NCBI RefSeq assembly: GCF_026151205.1
Contig: NC_087074.1
Span: 18,551,240-18,615,239, forward strand
From: Bolinopsis microptera
Taxonomy: Eukaryota; Ctenophora; Tentaculata; Lobata; Bolinopsidae
Reading direction: 5' to 3'
DNA length: 64,000 nucleotides
Shown: positions 49,317 through 60,237 of the stretch, in pieces
Numbering within the stretch: the stretch's first letter is position 1
How the letters are laid out: the number at the start of each line of letters is the position of its first letter
The notes under the pieces: generated by a model
Told to the model about the DNA's origin: nothing
Seen by the model: the letters and a program-made list of their open reading frames with translations, nothing else
Databases searched by the model: none
Made by a program: the position numbers and the translations under genes

Positions 49317-51517
49317 CTGCTGTTCACCTAATTACCTGAGGTAATAGATGTGGATACTGGCGGGGAGGTGATAATTGTTTGTTTACGTTTTAGGTGGCGC
49401 CTCTATTCAGCAGGTTGAAGAGGTGATGCAAATTTTGTATTATAGAACGCTTGTAACACTTGTAACTCCTTCTTGTTACCCCCCTTTGAAGGTCCCGAAT
49501 TATTTTCTGAACGAAAACTTAAAAATAACCGAGAAATCGACCTTCTTATTAACTCATTATTGATGACTGTTACTGACCTAAAATTGCACGAAAAATCGAT
49601 TTAACTAGGTTTCAGAACCTATAAACACTTCCTCATCCCTCAAAATGGATGTTTTATATAGTTAATACGAGCAACAAGCAACATATATTTTGATCCTTCG
49701 GTTCTACTCATGACCTAGGGCCTAGGGAGTTAAGCTGAAACCGAAAGATCGAGGCAATCCTCACCTTAACTGATCGAACAGGTACTAACACAATTTTCAG
49801 ATAGATATGTTCGTTGCAATATGTTTATTGCAGCTTGCAACTTGAGTGAAGAGCAGAGTACGAAAACACACAGCAGGTTAGCAACTCATTTTGGTGACTG
49901 TTTCTCACCTACCATTGTGCGAGACATCGATTTAGGTTGGTTTCACAGCCCAACAACACTCACAATTCATGTTTTACTCAAGCAAAGAACATTTTGATTC
50001 TGCAACGAAAGAACAAGGATATCGTCTCGTTAACAACTCGAACAGGTACTATCACAATTTTCAGTCAAAATAAAGACAATGAAGGTAGGTAACCAACACC
50101 ATGATATAACAATCATAATAACAACTGAATTACATTTTTTTCTGAACGACGGGCAGCCATGCACTCCGTGATCCTGACTGAGCAACCAATTGTAATAGAG
50201 GTGTTATGTCACGTGACACCGATCCGTCCACTCACAAACAGGAAGAGTGAGCAGACGGATATTATATATATTGTCTGTTTACTTTTCTTATCTGTATTTG
50301 ACCCTCTGTTCAATTTGTTATCTCTACCACAGCTTGGCTCGGCAATTTCAAGGTACACACGCCATGATTACGTCATGAACTAGAAATAGTTGTACAGAAT
50401 ACAAGTCACATTCACATTTCACATACTTCAATTAACATTTTAACCCTAATTTTGATAGCTTTGAGCAACTAAAGTTCGTGGCTTTCAAGTGTCACCATAC
50501 TCTAACTACACTAGTGAATTTTATAAATTCATAAGGTAAAACCTACAGGAGGACATGACAATTAGGGTTAAGTTTGACCCAATTTCCCGAGCTTACCAGG
50601 TTCTACCATGTGTCAGGAGCCGTTGGGACGCTCAATGTAAATAGTCCACCCCGGGTTTGACCAGGTGACATTTTAATCCACCACTGTAGTATTGGTTGTT
50701 ATCTATCATATGTTCAATAATCACTGTTCTAACAGTGACCTGTTACTCTGGTCGGCACCTCTACTGCATCTGCATGAGATCAAATGAGAAACTGAGAGGG
50801 TGCACGTGAACGCTAACAGGGTGCATGTCAGCACATGATGACCCGTGAAGCAAATTCTTAGTTGCCTGTTTAAATTTCTTCCTCATTTATCGTTTTAGTT
50901 GAAAATTCCTTTTTAATCAATCTTCAGTCAGAACTTTAAACCAGGGGAAGCGATCCATAATTGGCATCCGTACGACAAATATAAAGTGGTGTGAAGAGTT
51001 TATACACACGTTCATCAAGTTATTTTGTTACACACAATGTTTATCTTCTTTGTTAACAATAGCTTCGTGATGTTAAGGAGAATATTTCAACTAATGTTAA
51101 GATTCGCTGAGACCTATTGACTAGACATGTTTTACATTTTCTTATTGTCCTGCTGGTTTGTTGACCAGCCTCATAGAGCTAGCTCTGTGAGGCTGGTCTC
51201 CATACCCACGTCCAACAATTTATTGCATATTTGTATATTTCAACTAATATTAAGATTCGCTGAGACCTATTGACGGGACATGTTTTACATTTTCTTATAT
51301 TTGTATATTTCAACTAATGTTAAGATTCGCTGAGACCTATTGACGGGACATGTTTTACATTTTCTTATTGTCCTGCTGGTTTGTTGACCAGCCTCATAGA
51401 GCTAGCTCTGTGAGGCTGGTCTCCATACCCACGTCCAACAATTTATTGCATATTTGTTACACGCTAACCTAACCAGCTGATGGTCATATTGATTATCATG
51501 ACATAAAGTTATTTATA
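49317..51517 (+). repeat. Left arm of the large inverted repeat
   Basis: From CTGCTGTTCACCTAATTAC to the TATA at 51514-51517. It is the inverse of 55060-59321 once the insertions in the right arm are removed. The arm carries a tandem duplication (about 51089-51454) and two copies of a 36-bp near-palindrome starting GACCAGCCTCATAGAGCTAG (51163-51198 and 51386-51421); the right arm has one (55161-55196). Open frames of about 70 codons occur at matching places in both arms (50159 plus, 56162 minus) and share LTNRKSEQTDII, but indels break the correspondence, so I do not call a gene. Confidence 0.92.
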
Positions 51518-51883
51518 ATGAATCTGGTTACTACATTTAAACCCAATTTAACGTGGAATTTGGACGTGTCACAGTTCAAATTTGAGTGAGCCGCCCTGTC
51601 AGGCTGTCAATAGCTGTCTAGGAGATAGTCGGCTCGTAATGTAAAAACTGCCGGATATGACCGGTGCCAGGGTTTCTCATAATTATGATAGTTCCCTACG
51701 TCCTCTGTAGCTATTCCCACGATAGAATTCCTATTTTGATTCATGGCCGTGATGAATGGATTTCCAGTAGATTTCATTCGAAGTCGAATCACTTCGGGTT
51801 TTATTTTGATAGCGAGCTATTGTAAACCAATTGCTCCTATTCTCACTAACTATCAGACGATTTACGTATAGTAGTATATTCAT
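51518..51883. mobile_element. 366-bp insertion flanked by TATA, ends ATGAAT/ATTCAT
   Basis: TATA occurs directly outside both ends (51514-51517 and 51884-51887), and the segment is absent from the matching place in the right arm, where TTATTTATA runs straight into the G/C tract. The six-base ends ATGAAT and ATTCAT are inverted. It is too short and simple to classify. Confidence 0.55.
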
Positions 51884-51889
51884 TATAAA

Positions 51890-54800
51890 GGGGGGGGGGG
51901 GGGGGGGGTGACATGTCTCCAATGTCTCCAATGTCTCTTGTCTTTTTTGAAAAGATAGGGTGCAGAGACATGTCCTGGAGACATTGGAGACATTGGAGAC
52001 ACAGCTTTTGGAGACATTGGAGACATTGGGGACAAGTTTGAGACATTGGAGACAAGCTTGGAGACATTGGAGACGTAGATGTATGATTGGAGAAGAGGAG
52101 GATCTAGGAGGAGGATGACCCAGGAGGAGGACTCAGGAGGAGGAAGAGGAGGATGAGGACTCAGGAAGAGGACTGAGAAGGAGGAGAACTGAGGAGTACT
52201 GAGGAGGATGGCTGAGGAGGATGGCTGAGGAGGATGACTGAGGAGGATGACTGAGGAGGAGGAGGAGAAGGACTGAGGAGGAGAAGGAGGAGGACCTAGG
52301 AGGAGGACCCAGGAGCAGGAGGACCCAGGAGGAGGACTCATGAGGAGGAGGAGGAGGACTCAGGAGGAGGACTCAGGAAGAGGACTGAGGAGGACTCAGG
52401 AAGAGGACTGAGGAGGACTGAGAAGGAGGAGGACTGAGGAGTACTGAGGAGGATGACTGAGGAGGATGACTGAGGGGGATGACTGAGAGGGAGGAGGAGG
52501 AGAAGAAGGACTGAGGAGAAGGAGACGGAGGAGGAATTAGGAGGATGAGGACCCAGGAGGAGGACTCAGGAGGAAGAGGAGGAGGAGGACTCAGGAGGAC
52601 TGAAAAGGAAGAGGACTGAGGATAACTGAGGAGGAGGAGGACTGAATAGGAGGAGGAGGAGGGGGACTGGGGGAGGACTGAGGATGAAGAAGACTGACGA
52701 GAAGGATGAGGAGGAGGACTGAGGAGGAGGACTGATGACTGAGGAGGATGAAGAGGAGGAAGACCCAGAGGAGGAGGACTGAGGAGGAGGATGAGGACTG
52801 AGGAGGACTGAGGACGATGGCTGAGGAGGATGGCTGAGGGGGATGACTGAGAAGGAGGAGGAGGAGGAGGAAGAGGACTGAGGAGGAGGAGTAGGACTGA
52901 GGAGAAGAAGGAGGAGGACCTAGGAGGAGGAGGACCCAGGAGGAGGACTCAGGAGGAGGAGGAGAACTCAGGAAGAGGACTGAGGAGGACTGAGAAGGAG
53001 GAGGACTGAGGAGTACTGAGGAGGATGGCTGAGGAGGATGGCTGAGGAGGATGACTGAGGAGGATGACTGAGGAGGATGACTGAGGAGGAGGAGAAGGAG
53101 GAGGTGGAGGAGAAGGACTGAGGAGGAAAAGGACTGAGGAGAAGGAGAAGATGGAGGAACTAGGAGGAGGAGGACCCAGAAGGAGGACTCAGGAGGAAGA
53201 GGAGGAGGACTCAGGAGGACTTAGGAGGAATGAGAAGGAGGAGGACTGAGGAGAACTGAGGAGGAGGAGGAGGAGGACTGAATAGGAGGAGGAGGAGGGG
53301 GACTGAGGGAGGACTGAGGAGGAGGAGGACTGACGAGAAGGATGAGGAGGAGGACTGAGGACTGAGGAAGAAGAGGAGGAGGATGAAGAGGAGGAAGAGG
53401 ACCCACGAGGAGGAGGACTGAAGAGGAGGATGAGGATAAGGACTGAGGAGGAGGAGGAGGACTGAGGAGGAGGAGGAGAAAGACTGAGGAGAAGAAGGAG
53501 GAGGACCTAGGTGAAGGAGGACCCAGGAGGAGGACTCAGGAGGAAGAGGAGGACTCAAGAGGAGGACTCAGGAGAACTGAGGAGGAGGAGGAGGAGGAGT
53601 GAATAGGAGGATGAGGGTGACTGGGGAGGACTGAGGAGGCGAAGGACTAAGGAGAAGGATGAGGAGGAGGACTGAGGAGGAGGATGAGGACTGAGGAGGA
53701 GGACTGAGGAGTACTGAGGAGGATGGCTGAGGAGGATGGCTGAGGAGGATGGTTGAGGAGGATGGCTGAGGAGGATGACTGAGGAGGATGACTGAGAGGG
53801 AGGAGGAGGAGGAGGAGGAGAAGGAGGAGGACCTAGGAGGAGGAGGACTCAGGAGGAGGAGGAGGACTCAGGAGGAGGACTCAGGAGTACTGAGGGGGAT
53901 GGCTGAGGAGGATGGCTGAGGAGGATGGCTGAGGAGGATGGCTGAGGAGGATGGCTGAGGAGGATGGCTGAGGAGGATGGCTGAGGAGAATGACTGAGGA
54001 GGATGACTGAGAGGGGGGAGGAGGAGGAGGAGGAGAAAGAGGAGGACCTAGGAGGAGGACTCAGGAGGAGGACTCAGGAGGAAGACTGAGAAGGAGGAGG
54101 ACTGAGGAGAACTGAGGAGGAGGAGGACTGAATAGGAGGAGGAGGGGGACTGGGGGAGGACTGAGGAGGAGGGGGACTTGGGGAGGACTGAGGAGGAGGA
54201 GGACTGACGAGAAGGATGAGGAGAAGGACTGAGGAGGAGGACTGATGATTGAGGAGGAAGAGGAGGAAGAGGAGGAAGAGGAGGAGGATGAAGAGGAGGA
54301 GGAGGAGGACCCAGGAGGAGGAGGACCCAGGAGGAGGACCCAGGAGGAGGACTCAGGAGGGGGAGGAGAACGACTGAGGAGGACTGAGGAGGAAGTGGAG
54401 GAGGAGGAGGAGGTGGAGAACTGAGGAGGAGGAGGACTCAGGAGGAGGATTCAGGAAGAGGACTCAGGAGTAGGACTGAGAAGGAGGAGGACTGAGGAGA
54501 ACTGAGGAGGAGGAGGAGGAGGAGTACTGAATAGGAGGAGGAGGGGGACTGGGGAAGGACTGAGGAAGAGGGAGACTTGGGGAGGACTGAGGAGGAGTAG
54601 GACTGACGAGAAGGATGAGGAGGAGGACTGAGGAGGAGGACTGATGATTGAGGAGGAAGAGGAGGAGGATGAAGAGGAGGAGGAGGACCCATGAGGAGAA
54701 GGACCCAGGAGGAGGACCCAGGAGGAGGACTCAGGAGGAGGAGAACGACTGAGGAGGACTGAGGAGGAGGTGGAAGAGGAGGAGGAGGAGGAGGAGGATG

Positions 54801-55059
54801 AGGAGGAGGAGTCTCCAAAAGCTGTGTCTCCAATGTCTCCAATGCACCTAATATCCATTTTATGTCCCTTATGTCCCCAATGTCTCCAATGTCCCCAATG
54901 TCCCCAATGTCTCCAAAAGCTGTGTCTCCAATGTCCCCAATGTCTCCAATGTCTCCAAAAGCTGTGTCTCCAATGTCTCTAATGTCTCCAATGTCTCCAA
55001 TGTCTTTGTCTTTTTCGAAAAGATAAGGTGCGGGAGACATTGGAGACATTTCACCCCCC
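51890..55059 (+). repeat. 3.2-kb purine-rich array with inverted TGTCTCCAA-type borders
   Basis: A G-tract (51890-51908) is followed by TGACATGTCTCCAATGTC. The right end is the inverse: GGAGACATTTCA then a C-run at 55054-55059. Inside each border are 9-bp GGAGACATT units (left about 51976-52075, right about 54813-55050, opposite orientations) and a GAAAAGATA-type spacer near each end. The core, 52080-54810, is almost all purine on the plus strand: GAGGAGGA with GACTGAGGAGGATG and GACTCAGGAGGA words. Minus-strand frames of up to 203 codons (Ser/Pro/Leu) are repeat read-through. Confidence 0.9.
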
Positions 55060-56442
55060 TATAAATAACATTTATGTCATGGTAATCAATATGACCATCA
55101 GCTGGTTAGGTTAGCGTGTACAAAATATACAATAAATTGTTGGACGTGGGTACGTATGGTGACCAGCCTCACAGAGCTAGCTCTATGAGGCTGGTCAACA
55201 AACCAGCAGAAGAATAAGAAAATGTAAAACATGCCCCGTCAATAGGTCTCAGCGAATCTTAATATTAGTTGAAATATTCTCCTTATAACATCACGAAGCT
55301 ATTGTTAACAAAGAAGATAAACATTGTGTGTAACAAAATAACTTGATGAACGTGTGTATAAACTCTTCACACCACTTTATATTTGCCGTACGGATGCTAA
55401 TTATGGATCGCTTCCCCTGGTTTAAAGTTCTGACTGAAGATTGATTCAAAAAGGAATTTTCAACTAAAACGATAAATGAGGAAGGAATTTAAACAGGCAA
55501 CTAAGAATTTGCTTCATGGGTCATACATGCTGACATGCACCCTGTTAGCGTTCACGTGCACCCTCTCAGTTTCTCATTTGACCTCATGCAGATGCAGAAG
55601 AGGTGCCGACCAGAGTAACAGGTCACTGTTATGATAGATAACAACCAATACTACAGTGGTGGATTAAAATGTCACCTGGTCAAACCCGGGGTGGACTATT
55701 TACATTAAGCGTCCCAACGGCTCCTGACACATGGTAGAACGTGATAAGCTCGGGAAATTGGGTCAAACTTAACCCTAAATGTCATGTCCTCCTGTAGGCT
55801 TTCCCTTATGAATTTATAAAATTCGCTAGTGTAGTTAGAGTATGGTGACACTTGAAAGCCACGAACTTTAGTTGCTCAAAGCTATCAAAATTAGGGTAAA
55901 AATGTTAATTCAAGTATGTGAAATGTGAATGTGACTTGTATTCTGTACAACTATTTCTAGTTCATGACGTCATCATGGCGTGTGTACCGCGGTACAGATA
56001 TAAGCACCTTGAAATTGCCGAGCCAAGCTGTAGTAGAGATAACAAATTGAACAGAGGGTCAAATACTGATAAGAAAAGTAAACATACGATATAATATATA
56101 ATATCCGTCTGCTCACTCTTCCTGTTTGTGAGTGGACAGTTCGGCGTCACTTGACACGACACAAACTTATTGTTTTATTGAGTTGTTATTATGATTGTTA
56201 TATATCATGGTGTTGGTTACCTACCTTTATAGTGTTTCTTTTGACTGAAAATTGTGATAGTACCTGTTTGAGTTGTTAACGAGACGATATCCTTGTTCTT
56301 TCGTCGCAGAATCAAAATGTTCTTTGCTTGAGTAAAACATGAATTTTGAGTGTTGTTGGGCTGTGAAACCAACTTAAATCGATGTCTCGCACAATGGTAG
56401 GTGAGAAACAGTCACCAAAATGAGTTGCTAACCTGCTGTGTG

Positions 56443-57804
56443 CCCCTATCAAGATTCTAAAAAAAGTGCGATGAGATTGGATTTTGAGACTAAAAGTGCG
56501 ATTTTCACGTGTCACGTGCAGTGGCGAAATGTACTCCCCCCCACCCCCCCCCCCCCCTACCCAGCCTGCAAGATTTCTTGCCCCACAAATTATTCTCTAT
56601 TTAAAAAGATTTCAGATTTCGCGAGTCCATTTGTGAGCGAAATTGTAAGTATGTCGCTTTATGTCGCTTGAAAATTTACGTGCATATTTTTATGAAGTAT
56701 ATAGAGTTACATATTGTAAATCTTCTATGCCCATTGTAGCACAATGGTTTAGAGCGCGATCGCTTAGCAGTTGACTCCGGTTCGAACCTCGTCCACGGTC
56801 ATTTTTTTGGCAATTATTAATTATTTTACTAAAATTATCATCAGAGCACCTTGTAATATACTTTATCCTATAAATTATACTGTTCGTACTTCAGCTAGAG
56901 AAGACTGGCATTTAAGGATTTGTCCGGGGAAGGCCTCGTTCGCACTAGAACATGTCAATTGTCAAATTATGGTAAACGGATTTATCTGGTAATGTTTGTT
57001 TTGTTTTAAGGCTAGAATTTAGAATGGAATCAATGTGATGAGGATCCAGAGTTAATTACCTGTTAGGATTAATAAGTCAGTTCTACAGTTGAAAAGACCC
57101 TTTTTCTAACTTTTAATGAAGAAATATTCACTATGCCTAATAGGCATTGCCTATGGCAGTATTAAGAATACTCTGAGAAAGATCGAGTCGACTTTAGCCA
57201 GGAACAGTACCTTGAGATTTCGACCATTACCAGACCTCCTTTAATGGTAACCATGGTAACTATAGTAACCACTGTTAATCTTGATCTTATAAACCGATTA
57301 ATATCGACAACAACTAGTATCCTTTAAGACTTAGACAGTACAGAAAAGTAAGCCGTCAGAGTAACACAACCAGTAATAATTCAAAACAATCAATACCAAA
57401 AGTACAATGACCATAAAAAGTCGGCTTGATGATAAAGACGAAGGGACCAGCAAGATGAGGAATATTATTATGAAAATGTAAGCGCGCGACCGGATATGTA
57501 GTGCTGAAAGAGGGTGCCGAAATCTCGTGGTTAAACTCGCGATATTGGGGTGAGATTTATACTAAACTCGTCAAAATCTCGCACTAATTGCGCGCGGCAA
57601 AGTTGTTATACTTTAACCACGTGATCTCACACCGCACTAAGTTCCGAATTTACAAAGTCTTAAGCAAATTTTTGTGTCGCTTAAATCTTTTAAATTACAT
57701 TTTTCTATTTTCTCACACATTCTTTTGTTAATTTTTTTCTATGTTTATTTTAAGATTTTGTGCGATGAGCCTGTCTCGCAATCTCACATGAATCTTGACC
57801 TGGG
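56443..57804. mobile_element. 1362-bp element with 8-bp target duplication (hAT-like), in the right arm
   Basis: GCTGTGTG occurs at 56435-56442 and 57805-57812, and the left arm has it once at the matching place (ACACACAGC at 49868-49878). The ends are short imperfect inverted repeats: CCCCTATCAAGATTC versus CCCAGGTCAAGATTC. An 8-bp duplication suits the hAT superfamily. No transposase is encoded. Inside are a C-run near 56545, a tRNA-like box A/box B block and CTCGCGAT-type words. Confidence 0.8.
56729..56801 (+). other. tRNA-like sequence (box A and box B), probable tRNA pseudogene or SINE head
   Basis: TAGCACAATGG (56737-56747) matches a box A promoter and GGTTCGAACC (56779-56788) a box B, with 31 bp between them as in tRNA genes. 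A D-stem can be drawn (GCAC/GAGC, one mismatch), but the T-stem and acceptor stem do not close well. It is therefore probably not a working tRNA. It lies within the hAT-like element. Confidence 0.45.
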
Positions 57805-58137
57805 GCTGTGTGTTTTCGTACTCTGCTGACTGCTCTTCACTCAAGTTGCAAAGCTGCAATAAACATATTGCAACGAACATTTCTATCTGAAAATTGTGTT
57901 AGTACCTGTTCGATCAGTTAAGGTGACGATTGCCTCGATCTTTCGGTTTCAGCTTAACTCCCTAGGCCCTAGGTCATGAGTAGAACCGAAGGATCAAAAT
58001 ATATGTTGCTTGTTGCTCGTATTAACTATATAAAACATTCATTTTGAGGGATGAGGAAGTGTTTATAGGTTCTGAAACCAAGTTAAATCGATTTTTCGTG
58101 CAATTTTAGGTCAGAAACAGTCATTATCATGAGTTAA

Positions 58138-58995
58138 GGCCACAGGGGGGGGGGGGGGGTCCGAGGTCGAAAAAACGTTTTTTGCCAGTTGGCAGACCAC
58201 GTACTATCTGACGCTTGCACACCACCCTTAGCCCCCCAGAGCGCCTAGTTTGTCGTAAAATTGAGGTTAACTATTGCCTTTTTAATCAGTTAACCTCACA
58301 AATAACCAGTTCTTAACATTTTGTTGCTCTCATCACAAGTTAAACTTATCAATGGGTATCAATTGGCCATCCAATGTGAACAGAACTATTATATGTCCTT
58401 AATTTGTTGGAGATTTGAGGTTAACATATTTTCTCAGAATCAGTCTTTTGACTCTCCTGAACAATTTATTTACCACCTCAAAAACCTATCTTCTCCTAGA
58501 GTTTTTATCCATTTCACCTTAAATTTGGAACTTATGTTACTGACATAAATTTAAAAGTTTGTTATGTAACGATTGTTGTTATTTTGCTCCTAACTCTTTT
58601 TATGACGTTAACCATTTTAAATTTTGTAAATTTTGTAACCCGCACTCATGGTTAACCTCATATCTCAGCTTTGGAGCAAGATATCATAAAGCATAAATCG
58701 TTACATAACAAAAACCCAAAATACCTTGAAGAACATTTTTGCCAAGTTACAAGGTTCCAAGTCGTAAACTGTAAAAGAAGATAGATTTTGAATACAATTT
58801 CATTTAAAGTTTTCATTTACAATAGAATAACAGGTAAACCTCAAAATTTAAAGCGCGATATCTTCAGATGGGAAACTTTGTTTTCGGTAAGGACAAAAGC
58901 ATTTGAAAATTTAGATTGAGCTCTACAACATATCTCAAAATCTCAAAATTGACCTCGGACCCCCCCCCCCCCCCCCCCCCCCCCCCCCTGTGGCC
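58138..58995. mobile_element. 858-bp inverted-repeat element inserted at TTAA in the right arm
   Basis: The ends are GGCCACAGGGG, a G-run, then GTCCGAGGTC, and the exact inverse (GACCTCGGAC, C-run, CCCTGTGGCC). TTAA lies at 58134-58137 and 58996-58999. The left arm has the uninterrupted site (one TTAA, in TTATTAACTCAT at about 49548-49559). piggyBac and Kolobok elements duplicate TTAA; the short termini alone cannot separate them. There is no transposase. The inside carries several GAGGTTAAC/GTTAACCTC words. Confidence 0.85.
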
Positions 58996-59309
58996 TTAAT
59001 AAGAAGGTCGATTTCTCGGTTATTTTTAAGCCTTTGTTCAGAAAATAATTAGGGACCTTCGAAGGGGGTAACAAGAAGGAGTTACAAGTGTTACAAGCGT
59101 TCTATAATACAAAATTTGCATCACCTCTTCAACCTGCTGAATAGAGGCGCCACCTAAAACATAAACAAACAATTATCACCTCCCCGCCAGTATCCACATC
59201 TATAATCCTAAACGTATTGCCCTCTTAGTTCAGCAATAGCTGGGCAAACCTATAATATGCACTGGTGCTTGATTTGCAAATGGTATGAATGAGCAGTGTC
59301 CTGTAATTA

Positions 59310-59833
59310 GGTGAACAGCAGTTCTGTAATATAATAATAATATTGTGCAGAGATCTATCTTCTGTTGTATGGGTCATGAAATTGATGAATCTATATTTAA
59401 AGAATATCGTTCAAGTTTTGCTAGAACGTTTTCTCTAGTAATATCAGTCCTACACGCCTGCCCAATAAAACAAATCAACGTTTGAGGTGATCTTCATGAG
59501 TGTAGTGTGTATCTAGGGACTATTGTTCTTAAAGTTGACAATAATTGAGCTACAATGTTAGTCAAACTACAGTGCTTGGGACAAAATTCTTTCATCTTCT
59601 ATTACATGAGGATAGCAGCACAGGCATAGTTTATTAGAAGCGTTGAAAAAGAAGTTTCTAAACACTCTAACTCCGAGAGATTCAATGAAGCAAAGGAAAG
59701 GGTCTGAGTCATCAATAAGGGTGACAGCGTTCCATGATGTTCAAAGAACAGATTGTGATTGTTGTGCTCAACCCCAGCTCTTGCTCCGATGTGACACGTT
59801 CTTAAGTAGCAACGAGCACCTTATTACACGTTT
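59310..59833 (+). repeat. Direct repeat, right copy (DR-R)
   Basis: Same orientation as 48559-49033. It differs by small indels, including an extra AAAGAAGTTTCTAAACACTC-type segment near 59650-59710. It starts directly at the outer end of the right inverted arm. Confidence 0.9.
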
Positions 59834-60237
59834 TTTTGTACACCTTGCATTGTCGGGTGGACATAACCGTTAATGACATAATTTTGGGTGGACATAATTA
59901 TGGTATATAATATATCTACTGGTAGCCCATATCACTATTAAGATGCGTGCCAAGTTTTACAACATTGTATATATTATGCACATATTATACAGGTTGCTAG
60001 AATTATCCTATTTCACAATGAATAAACCAATCCAAACCGGATTCCACATAAGTTTCGACGTGAAACTGATCAATATTCAATAATTAGTTCACTGTGTTTT
60101 ATGTTACAGATCAGACTTTTGCTATTCTAACATTTCTCATTAATTTTGCTTGATTAGCCAATGATAATGGTATTGCTAACCACATGATTTTACACAACAA
60201 CTAGCAGGAAGGGTGTGGTTACAAGAGAAAGATAGAT
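59834..60237. other. Upstream region of secreted-protein gene A
   Basis: AT-rich with no exon. The last 20 bp before the ATG (GGTTACAAGAGAAAGATAGA) are identical upstream of gene B, so the duplicated block begins about here. Confidence 0.5.

Larger units (their letters stand above)
55060..59321 (-). repeat. Right arm of the large inverted repeat
   Basis: Inverse of 49317-51517, interrupted by a 1362-bp element (56443-57804) and an 858-bp element (58138-58995). Near its outer end it also keeps about 95 bp (59208-59303) that the left arm lacks. It ends at GGTGAACAGCAG, which is also the start of the right direct repeat. Confidence 0.92.

Noticed and set aside
50159-50383. 74-codon frame in the left arm, with a similar minus frame at 55962-56162
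   Set aside because: A shared stretch (LTNRKSEQTDII and a hydrophobic part) exists only because the arms are paralogous; indels shift the ends and no gene structure is visible.
51883-55054. Ser/Pro/Leu-rich minus-strand frames of 60-203 codons across the purine array
   Set aside because: They translate the repeat itself; frames overlap, have no domain and change with repeat phase.
56097-57812. Working tRNA gene at 56729-56801
   Set aside because: Box A and B fit, but acceptor and T stems do not pair well; kept only as a tRNA-like block.
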